This document shows positions 8,413-15,640 of a stretch of 15,640 nucleotides of DNA, piece by piece; position 1 is the stretch's first letter, and each line of letters begins with the position of its first letter. A program made the position numbers and the translations under genes. Where the stretch lies: assembly GCA_943704415.1 (NCBI GenBank), contig CALSCO010000439.1:1-15640 (forward strand), written 5' to 3'. The notes under the pieces were generated by a model that worked only from the letters and a program-made list of their open reading frames with translations, had not been told where the DNA came from and ran no database searches. The DNA is from Parvularia atlantis. Lineage: Eukaryota; Opisthokonta; Rotosphaerida.

Positions 8413-11400
8413 ATGGCGCTGCTCGACGCGCTCGACACGGACCAGGTCGCGCGCGACGAGTGGTCGTTCGAGATCGTCGAGGACCTCTTCATCTCGATGC
8501 GCGACGGCGTGCGCCTGGCCGGTGCGCCGCCGCATCCCCCCCCGGGCGTCGACCACCCGCGCGACCACCCGCGCACGCGACACCTGATCCGCTGTGCGAC
8601 ACGGCGCGCAGGTGATCTCTACATCCCGACGCGCGACGGACGCATCGTGCCGGGCGCGCAGTACCCCGTCGTGCTCACGCGCACGCCGTACAACAAAGGG
8701 GTGCGTGCGCCCTCGTGATCGCGACGTCAACAAGACGCGATGCGCGCAGGTCCAGAACCCCGACCAACGCTCGCCCGGGCTGTACTGGGTGCAGCACGGC
8801 TACTGCTTCTTCGTGCAGGACGTGCGCGGGCGCTTCCGATCGGAGGGTGTGTGCGGGGCGCGAGGCGCGACGCGGCGGTGCTCAACGTGCAGCAGGCGAG
8901 TTCTACAAGTACACGGGCGAGGCCGAGGACGGCTACGACACGGTCGAGTGGCTCGCGCGGCAGCCCTGGTGCAACGGCAACGTGTGCACCGACGGGCCGT
9001 CGTACCTCGCGCACGTGCAGGTGCGCCCGCGCGGTGGCCGCGTCGCCGTTGCCGTCCACACGTGCGCCCAGATGTCGATGGCCGTGGCGCGCCCGCCGCA
9101 CCTCAAGGCCATCTTCTGCAACAAGGGCGGCTTCTACAACGCGTTTACGTCGGGCGTGCGCAACGGCGGCGCGTTCGAGGCGCGGCAGTGGGTCTGGGCG
9201 TTCAAGAACGCGCCGCGCAAGAACGCGACACTGAAGAAGGCGTGCGCCGCGAGGCCGCCTGCGTGTTTGCGCGGACCCGCTAAGCGCGTGGCGCAGGCCT
9301 TTGAGGAGATCGACCTGGCCGCGTGGATGGCGCGCTACCCGTTCAAGCGCGGCGATTCGCCGCTGTCGATCGTGCCGTCCTACGAGCGCTTCATTTTTGA
9401 CCAGGTCGAGCACGAGACCTACGACGAGTTTTGGCAGCAGGTCGGGTTCAATACGGACGTGCGTGCGCAGCGTACTTCGTGAGCCTGCGCTCCCGCTGAG
9501 CGGCACACGCGCACGACCAGGCGCACCTGGACAAGTTTGCAGACGTCCCGTGCGTGTTCCTCTCGGGCTGGTACGACATCTACGCGCGCTCGACGATCGA
9601 GGTGCAGCGTGGCTGCCACGCGAACGTGCGCTGAGGCACGCGCCCCGCGCCAGTTTTTCGTGAACCTTTCAAGGACGAAGAAGGGCCCGATGGTGCTGAT
9701 CATGGGGCCGTGGCACCACGTCGGCTCGGAGGGCCACATCGCGGGCGAGGTGGACTTTGGCGTGCAGGTGCGCGCGCTTTGCTGCGGGTGCTGCGGGTGC
9801 TGACGGCGCGCGTGGCGCAGTCGCTCATCGACGGCAACCTCGCGCCGAACCACTACGCCCTCACGCGCTCGTGGTTCGACCGCTTTGTCAAGAACGAGCC
9901 GATGGTGCGCGTGCGCGAGTTGCGGCAGCGCAGACGTCGTGACTACGCCGCGCACTGCAGCCGCGCAAGATGCAGCCCGTGACGTACTTCCGAATGGGCG
10001 GCGGCGACGGCCACAAGACGTCGGCCGGGTGCATGTACCACGGGTGCGCGCGCGCGCCTGCTGCTGTGCGGCTGCGGCTGCGGCTGGGCTGAGCAGTGCG
10101 CGCGGTGCACAGCGGCATGTGGATGTACGCGAGCACGTGGCCACCCAAGTCGAGCACGCCGCGCAACTACTTCCTGCGGCGGCGCGGGCTGAGCACGAGC
10201 CAGACCGCCAACGACGTGCGGCCCCTGCGGCGCTCGCACACGCATGCGTGCTGTGCTGACTGGCGCCGCGTCGCGCAAGGGGGGTAACCCGTCGACGGGC
10301 TCAGGGCCGCCCAGCGCCGTCGAGCACCCGCCCGCCTCAGCGACCGCGACGCAGGCGCCGGCCGGTCCGATGCGCCGCGTAAGCGTGACCTCGCCCAACT
10401 TCCCGCCCGTCAACCACGAGCCCGAGCAACCGATTGCCGAGCCCGAGACCCCCCTGACGCCCCCGGAGGGCCTTACGGCCGAGAGCGTGTCGGCGTACCA
10501 GTTTGACCCGCTCAATCCAAAGCCGACGATCGGCGGCAACGTCTTCCCGCACAAGAACGTGCTGCTGTCGGTGCGCTGCGCACCGTGCGCCCTCGCAACC
10601 CGATGACCGATGCGGCGCCGCAGGGTGCGTACGACCAGCGCGAGCGGCCGGAGCACTTCCTGTGCAAGCCGCCGTACCTGCCGCTGTCGTCGCGCCGGGA
10701 CGTGCTCGTGTTCCGGACGGACGTGCTGAAGGAGGACCTGGACGTGACGGGCCACCCAAAGGCGCGCGGTCGCACATGCGCGCGCTTGCGGCACGCTGCC
10801 TGACGTCGGGCAGGTCGTGCTGTACGTGTCGTCGTCGTGCGTCGACACCGACTTTACGGCGATGCTGATTGACGAGTACCCGCCGAGCGAGGACTACCCG
10901 AGCGGCTTTGCACTCAACGTGACGCACGGGATTCAGCGCTGCCGCTTCCGCAACTCCGTGACGAAGGCCGAGCTGATGGAGCCGGGCAAGATGTACAAGG
11001 TGCGGTCGCTCGCTCGCACGCACACGCGACGGCGGCGCGCCCGTGACGCCGCCGGCTGTGCAGGTCACGATCGAGATGTACCCAACGTCCAACATGTTCC
11101 GGCGCGGCCACACGCTCCGCCTCGACATCTCCTCGTCCAACTACCCGCACTTTGACGTCAACATGAACACGGGCGAGCCGCCGTCGGCGTCGCAGCGGCA
11201 CCGCGTCGCCGACAACTCGGTCTACCACACGCAGGCGTACCCGTCACGCCTTGTGCTGCCGATCAAGTGCGCTTGCGTGCGCGTCTGGGCTGCGCGGCGC
11301 ACGTGTGACGCGCGGCACGCAGCTCGGCCTCGCCCGTACTCAAGAGCCTCATCAAGCGCGGCCAGTCGCTCATCCTGCCGGACCCGTCGGCGTCGCCCCT

Positions 11401-11467
11401 GCGCGCGTTCGACCCGCGCATGAACACGCCCGCGCTGCAGGCCGACATGCCCAACCTGGCCATCTGA
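8413..11467 (+). CDS. CocE/NonD-family alpha/beta hydrolase (16 exons, 725 aa)
   Basis: This serine hydrolase belongs to the CocE/NonD (X-Pro dipeptidyl-peptidase S15-like) family, whose members cleave esters or amides; the substrate is unknown. Exons are 8413-8521, 8612-8700, 8750-8846, 8896-9020, 9072-9239, 9297-9458, 9521-9601, 9654-9767, 9821-9904, 9961-10043, 10113-10215, 10280-10570, 10624-10761, 10814-10999, 11064-11266 and 11323-11467 (2178 nt, phases intact). The N-terminal part has LFISMRDGVRLAGDLYIP and FVQDVRGRF. The catalytic triad is visible: Ser134 in GPSYLAH, Asp269 in SGWYD and His299 in GPWHH. The family C-terminal jelly-roll region runs from about 480 (YQFDPLNPKPTIGG) through LYVSSSCVDTDFTAMLID to RRGHTLRLDISSSNYPHFD. 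Residues 406-480 are a Pro/Ala-rich insertion. There is no signal peptide. Introns 5 and 13 appear to be GC-AG. Fifteen introns argue against recent bacterial transfer. Confidence 0.92.
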
Positions 11468-11468
11468 C

Positions 11469-11561
<93 letters not shown>

Positions 11562-11562
11562 C
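11467..11562. repeat. (CA)n microsatellite between convergent genes
   Basis: A pure CA run covers 11474-11554 (about 40 units), with single G interruptions at each end. It starts at the stop codon of the CocE-type gene and lies in its presumed 3' UTR, about 50 bases from the NUP37 stop. Alternating purine-pyrimidine DNA of this length can adopt Z-form and is length-variable. It is translated in several false open frames. Confidence 0.97.
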
Positions 11563-11607
11563 CAAAAAGCCCCAACTCGTCTTGTCTTTGTTTGCGCGCG
11601 CACAGTC

Positions 11608-12825
11608 TCACCCCGCAAACGGCCCGGCCGCGCAGAGGTAGACGTAGGTGTCGCACACGACCAGCAGCAGCGGCTGGGTCGGGTGCCAGGCGAGGTCGCT
11701 GATGGGCAGCTGCAGGTTGTGCGAGCGCGGCACCTGCGGTGCGTGCCGGTCGTGGAAGCGCAGCATGCCGCTCGCGCCGGCCGTGGCGAACGCGCCGGCG
11801 TCGTGCCGCGCCCAGCTGCATTGCGCGCCGCTGAGACGACGGCGAGCGAGCGCGCACGCGCACACACGGCACGCACCGGAAGAGCACGCCGTCGTTGTGC
11901 GGCGCGTCGCCCGTCTCGTGCGGCGCGATCGGCCCGCCGTCGTCCACCGTTGCCGCGCGCAGGTTCCAAGTGAACCAGCGGCCGCGCGTGATGGCACCGT
12001 AGCGATCCGGGTCGAGCGCGCACACGTCGGCCGTGCGCAACGGCGCGGCCGGCACGCCGACGTGCAGCGTGAGCAGCACCGCGCGGCTGTGCACGTCAAA
12101 CAGCCGCAGCACGCCGTCGGCCTCGGCCACGAGCAGCTTGCTTGCGTGCGTCGGGTGCCAGCGCACGTCGCGGCCGGGCGCACCGAGGGCGAGGCGGATG
12201 GGCACGTCAGCGGGCCGCGCGGCGTACCAGACGCGGCACGTGGCGTCGTCTGTGCGCCGCGCGCTCGCGATCAGCCCTCGACCGGCGCCGACGTGCGCGC
12301 GCGCGCACCGCTGCACGACGCCACCAGCATCGTCAGCTCGGCGCCGTCGGCCGTGCGGTGCTCGGCCGGCGACACGGCGACGGCGTTGACGTAGTCGCGG
12401 TGGCCGGCGCAGACGTCGGGTGGGTCGCGCACGGCGACGTCGGCGCCGTCCTTGTCGTGGCCGTCGTCGTCCTTGTCGCCGCCGAGCGCGACCGTCCACA
12501 GCACGATGTCGAAGCTGCCCGCCAGCGCCGCGACGAGGTGCAGCCGCAGCCCGCCCGCCGCCTCACGCGCCACGAGCGGCGCCCACGCGATCGCCGTCGG
12601 GCGCGCGCCGCCTGGGCACGGCACGGTCGCGGCGATGGCGCAGCGCTGCACGGCGCCGGCCGCCGTCGACGTCGCGCGGAGCAGCTGCACGACGCCGTCG
12701 CGCGCGCCCACGGCGACGAACGTGTCCGCGGCGGCCGGGGCCGATCGCGACGCGGCCGGCGACGGCAGGACGGGGCTGAACGCGGCGCAGACGGCGGAGC
12801 GGCCGAGCTCGAAGCGGAGCGACAT
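11608..12825 (-). CDS. NUP37: nucleoporin NUP37 (3 exons, 365 aa)
   Basis: NUP37 is a WD40 beta-propeller of the Y (Nup107-160) complex scaffold of the nuclear pore, bound to Nup160; it is present in many fungi and animals but absent from S. cerevisiae. Exons on the minus strand are 12825-12309, 12249-11877 and 11815-11608 (1098 nt), with introns of 59 and 61 nt. The spliced protein follows human NUP37 motif by motif: CAGHRDYVNAVAVSP; then SCSDDATCRVW across intron 1 (human SVSDDHTCRIW); then VRWHPTHASKLLVAEADGVL (human VCWHPEETFKLMVAEKNGT); then VLFRWARHDAGAFATAGASG across intron 2 (human CLFRWSTISENLFATTG); then a final DLAWHPTQPLLLVV. The start ATG 12825 (MSLRFELGRS) is the first in frame near the repeat array. 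A 20-residue D/K-rich loop (about 125-140) looks lineage-specific. Confidence 0.9.
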
Positions 12826-12841
12826 GCGTGTCGATCTGCTG

Positions 12842-13340
12842 AATGCTCGTGCACGTGTCAGGCACTGCTGCCTTCTGAGTTGGACGCAGCTGCTGGACGC
12901 CTTTGTACGGACAGACAGCTTGCAACTCAATGCTCGTGCACGTGCCACTGGCACTGCTGCCTTTTGAGCTGGACGCAGCTGCTGGACGCCTTTGTACGGA
13001 CAGACAGCTTGCAACTCAATGCTCGTGCACGTGCCACTGGCACTGCTGCCTTTTGAGCTGGACGCAGCTGCTGGACGCCTTTGTACGGACAGACAGCTTG
13101 CAACTCAATGCTCGTGCACGTGCCACTGGCACTGCTGCCTTTTGAGCTGGACGCAGCTGCTGGACGCCTTTGTACGGACAGACAGCTTGCAACTCAATGC
13201 TCGTGCACGTGCCACTGGCACTGCTGCCTTTTGAGCTGGACGCAGCTGCTGGACGCCTTTGTACGGACAGACAGCTTGCAACTCAATGCTCGTGCACGTG
13301 CCACTGGCACTGCTGCCTTCTGAGTTGGACGCAGCTGCTG
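12842..13340. repeat. 89-bp tandem repeat array (5.6 copies) with E-boxes
   Basis: Units begin at 12842, 12929, 13018, 13107, 13196 and 13285; the first is 87 bp, the next four are 89 bp, and the last is cut at 13340. Inner copies are identical. The first and last carry the same variant (CCTTCTGAGTTGGAC instead of CCTTTTGAGCTGGAC), and the first also differs around CACGTGTCAGG. Each unit contains CACGTG (12852, 12939, 13028, 13117, 13206, 13295) inside the near-palindrome GTGCACGTGCC, plus a CAGCTG. The array fills most of the 570 bp between the NUP37 and PTPA start codons. Because 89 is not a multiple of three, the frame rotates from copy to copy and produces repeated false 80-residue open frames. 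Promoter, enhancer or plain satellite roles are all possible. Confidence 0.97.
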
Positions 13341-13360
13341 CGGGAACACGACAAAGCAAG

Positions 13361-13366
13361 CACGTG
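13361..13366 (+). promoter_or_regulatory. CACGTGAC E-box next to PTPA start
   Basis: A further CACGTG, outside the array and in the stronger context CACGTGAC recognised by Cbf1/USF-type bHLH factors, lies 29 bases before the PTPA ATG. Same core as in each repeat unit; function inferred from motif only. Confidence 0.35.
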
Positions 13367-13394
13367 ACAGATGCACAGTGTGACGTACGCAGCC

Positions 13395-14949
13395 ATGCCA
13401 CCCGCATCCCGGCGCATCTTCTCGCCGCGCGACATGGTCCGCGCCTTGCTGCAGCTGCTGCACGGGCTCCTTGCGCGCCTGACACCGATCGCGCGCGCGC
13501 GGCCTCAGGACGACTTTCTCGCGTCGGACGTGCGCGCGCGGCTGCTCGCGTTCGTCGCGGCGCTGAGCCGCAGCGTCGAGGGGCGCAAGACGCGCGCCGA
13601 CGTGGCGGTGACGGCGGCCGTCGAGGTGCGGGGCGCGAGGCGCGGGCGGGCCGGCTCGACGCCGTGGTCGTGACGCGCGTGCACAGCGCGTCCTCGCGCT
13701 GCTCGATGCCGCGCGGCAACTGGTCGAGGCGCACCCGCCGCACCCCGTGCGCACGCGCTTCGGCAACCCGGCGTTCCGCGAGTGGCTGCAGGCGGCGATC
13801 GACGTGCGCGCTCGCGCGCGCGCGTGTGGCGTGGACGCGGAGGGCGCAGCTGACGGCGGCACCATGCAGATGTTTCCCGGAAGACTCGCGGGGCTTGTGC
13901 CGGAGCCGCTCATCGACGAGGTCGCGTCGTACCTCGCAAACAGCTTCGGCCACATGGAGCGCATCGACTACGGCACGGGGCACGAGGTGGCGCGCGCGGT
14001 CGGTCGTTGCGCACGCGGGCTAACTCGATGGTGCGGCCGCAGGCGCACTTTGCCGCGTTCCTGTGCTGCCTCCAGGCGCTCGGCGCGATCGGGCCGGACG
14101 ATCACCCGGCGCTTGTGCTGCGCGTCTTTGCGAGGTGCACCAACGGCCTGTTCGCCCGCCGCCGGCTGACGCACGCGCGCGCGGAAAGGTACCTCCAGCT
14201 CATGCGCAAGCTGCAGCTCACGTACTGGCTCGAGCCTGCCGGGTCGCACGGCATCTGGGGCCTGGACGACTACCACTTCCTGCCGTTCCTGTTTGGCTCG
14301 TGCGTGCCCGCTTCCGTGCGCGCGCGCGCGTTCACGCTGACACCTGCATGCAGTGCGCAACTGATCGGACACCCGATCCTCAAGCCCAAGAGCATCCACA
14401 ACAAGGAGGTGGTGGAGGACTTTGCGGCCGAATACATGTACTTTGACTGCATCCGCTTCGTCAACTCGGTCAAGACCGAGTCGCTGCAGGTGCGTGTGTG
14501 CCGCCTGTGCGTGCGGGCGCTCACAGCCGGGCTGGCAGTGGCACTCGCCCATGCTCAATGACATCAGCGGCGTGAAGACGTGGAGCAAGGTCAACGAGGG
14601 CATGCTCAAGATGTACAGCGCCGAGGGTGCGCATATCTCTCGGCTGCTGAGCACAGCTCTCAGCGTGGGTCTGGCGCACGGCAGTGCTCGGCAAGCTGCC
14701 GGTGATGCAGCACTTCCTGTTTGGGACACTGCTGCCGTTCGAGCCGTCGTCGCACGCGGACGAGGACGGCGACACACAGGCCAAGGTGCGCCCTCGTGTT
14801 CACACCGCTCGTGCTGAGAGACCGCGCAGCTGGAGGCTGCCGCACACCTGGACCACTACCACGACCCGGGCAACCCGAACTGCTGCCCCCGCGTGCCGGC
14901 CGCGCAGGCCGTGCCGCGGCGCGAGCGCATCTCCGTGCCGCTCGACTGA
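13395..14949 (+). CDS. PTPA: PP2A activator PTPA/RRD-type peptidyl-prolyl isomerase (10 exons, 346 aa)
   Basis: PTPA (yeast Rrd1/Rrd2) activates the PP2A catalytic subunit, an ATP-dependent conformational step linked to prolyl isomerisation. Exons are 13395-13436, 13509-13625, 13687-13803, 13870-13986, 14043-14134, 14189-14299, 14354-14489, 14539-14626, 14685-14785 and 14830-14949 (1041 nt). Family motifs in order: RRIFSPRDM; RTRFGNPAFREW; MERIDYGTGHEAHFAAFLCC across intron 4; [40 protein letters not shown] across intron 6; GHPILKPKS; SGVKTWSKVNEGMLKMYSAE; and LGKLPVMQHFLFGTLLPF. The C-terminus ends in DHYHDPGNPNCC and a short basic tail. Introns are 44-72 nt; the first (GTCCGC donor, 72 nt) and third (66 nt) are multiples of three without stops, so they could be mistaken for coding. 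An in-frame ATG at 13371 is an alternative start; 13395 fits family length better. Confidence 0.95.
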
Positions 14950-15336
14950 CGGCGAGGCCGCACGAACGTTTTGTATCGCATGTGCAGGGAAAAAGCTGTG
15001 GCACGGATGAAATTGTGCACCGACCCAAGGGATCAGCCGGGCACACTCAAGCGCTCGTGCCGGCGCAGGCTTTCGCGGAGGCCGCGCCGCTGAAAAGCAG
15101 CGCAGCACACCCCGGTACTGGCGCCTGCCCTTGCTCTTGCGGTCGTGTGTAAGGCGGGCCAACTCGGTGGCACCGCCTGTCGCAAATTGACCGCTGCCTC
15201 CCAGCCCGCCCCCTGCCCGCTCTCCCCAGCCTACCCACCAGCCCGCACGGTGCGACACCTTCCGACCTGTCTGGGCACAACAGACAACGGTCAGCAGGAG
15301 GGGTAGGCAACTGTGCGTGGGGCGCAGGCGATGGGC
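14950..15336. other. convergent intergenic region between PTPA and L7
   Basis: These 387 bases hold the 3' ends of both genes. Open frames here have no recognisable motif or intron pattern, and I see no tRNA or clear snoRNA boxes. Confidence 0.5.
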
Positions 15337-15640
15337 TCAGTTCATCCGGCGGATGAACTCGTTCATCTTGTCCTCCCGGTTGCCAAAGTCGCCGCCCTCG
15401 ATGAAGTGCGTCGTCTGCGGCGCGCGCCCGCGTACGTGCGTCAGCGCCCGCGCAGCCCACCGCACGTCAGTCGTCGCACCTTCTTGACGTAGCCGCCGTT
15501 GGGGCTGCTCAGCTTGAACGGCCAAAGGAAGTTGGTCACCTGCTTGAAGTGCGGGCCCACGGTGTAGATCTCGTGGATGATGTCCTCAATGCAGACGATG
15601 CCGAACTTGCCCAGGTGCTCCTCGATAATGGCGTTGTCTG
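15337..15640 (-). CDS. RPL7: 60S ribosomal protein L7 (uL30), 3' part
   Basis: The last two exons of ribosomal protein L7 (uL30 family) lie on the minus strand, and the gene continues beyond the window edge. Exon 15640-15480 encodes [40 protein letters not shown] and PNGGYVKK. A 65-nt intron (15479-15415, GTGCGAC...GCGCTGACGC...CGCAG) follows. The final exon 15414-15337 encodes [20 protein letters not shown] and IRRMN with a TGA stop. [12 protein letters not shown]-type and GGDxGNRE motifs with a terminal MN are characteristic of eukaryotic L7. The KKTTHF and IRRMN ending is closer to animal-type and early-fungal-type L7 than to the yeast form (KFKHF, VKAMN), a small clue about lineage. The protein is a large-subunit component acting near the 5S rRNA and expansion segments. 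Confidence 0.96.

Noticed and set aside
8413-11467. Recent bacterial origin of the CocE-type hydrolase
   Set aside because: The family is common in bacteria, but this gene has 15 introns of the local type and the same base composition as its neighbours, so any transfer would be old.
11222-12499. Minus-strand 425-residue open frame including a Cys-Val repeat tract
   Set aside because: The Cys-Val run is translated CA microsatellite, and the rest is out of frame with the NUP37 exons.
12842-13340. The regular repeat array as a CRISPR
   Set aside because: The units are contiguous and near-identical over all 89 bases, with no unique spacers, in an intron-rich eukaryotic genome.
12903-13367. Series of 80-residue open frames beginning MYGQTACNSM, repeated every 89 bases
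   Set aside because: They are one frame of a non-coding tandem repeat seen again at each copy. The period is not a multiple of three, so the frame rotates, and there is no start context or splicing pattern.
13371-13394. Upstream in-frame ATG of PTPA as the start
   Set aside because: Possible, but it adds eight residues without family similarity; 13395 (MPPASRR) matches the usual beginning of fungal PTPA proteins. Kept as an alternative.
14970-15020. Possible C/D snoRNA (GGATGAAA) near L7
   Set aside because: Only a partial C box; no D box at suitable distance and no terminal stem seen.

Overview
The window comes from a GC-rich, intron-rich nuclear genome of a eukaryote. A fungus or a close opisthokont relative is most likely, but the sequence does not settle the lineage. 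Marks of this are eukaryotic ribosomal proteins eL41 and uL30/L7, a mitochondrial-type NFS1, the nucleoporin NUP37 and the PP2A activator PTPA. Almost every gene is cut by introns of about 44-90 nt. They share one style: donor GTGCG or GTGTG, a CTGAC/CTAAC-like branch site, and acceptor CAG or occasionally AAG. No bacterial operons, tRNAs, rRNAs, CRISPR arrays or intact transposons were seen. Exon structures were built by hand: each junction keeps the frame and restores family motifs.

Left part (1-5530). Bases 1-723 hold at most a weak small spliced gene on the minus strand. The tiny eL41 gene (724-801, minus) is divergent from NFS1 (1121-3061, plus, 9 exons, 495 aa). NFS1 converges, with 46 bp between stops, on a five-exon WD40 gene with a CMR1/WDR76-like N-terminus (3108-4848, minus, 507 aa). 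That gene is back to back with a single-exon SAM methyltransferase-like gene (4871-5530, plus); their ATGs are 22 bp apart.

Middle part (5531-8412). This looks like eroded or rearranged sequence. It has two oligo-A tracts on the minus strand, short coding-like fragments in shifting frames, and an orphan C-terminal piece of a purple acid phosphatase (6380-6728). A multi-pass membrane protein with a J-domain-like segment and polyglutamine (6861-7819) appears intact. Beyond it are RING-like and WD-like fragments around a duplicated 27-bp unit.

Right part (8413-15640). A 16-exon CocE/NonD-type alpha/beta hydrolase (8413-11467, plus, 725 aa, complete catalytic triad) carries two apparent GC-AG introns. 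It converges on NUP37 (11608-12825, minus) across a roughly 40-unit (CA)n microsatellite. NUP37 and PTPA (13395-14949, plus) diverge from a shared upstream region filled by an 89-bp tandem repeat with a CACGTG E-box in every unit. The window ends inside the 3' part of ribosomal protein L7 (15337-15640, minus). The genes do not form one pathway: they are mostly housekeeping functions (Fe-S clusters, translation, nuclear pore, PP2A) around one hydrolase and a decaying patch. The most unusual signals are the 89-bp E-box array, the GC-AG intron pair and the 5.5-8.4 kb patch.
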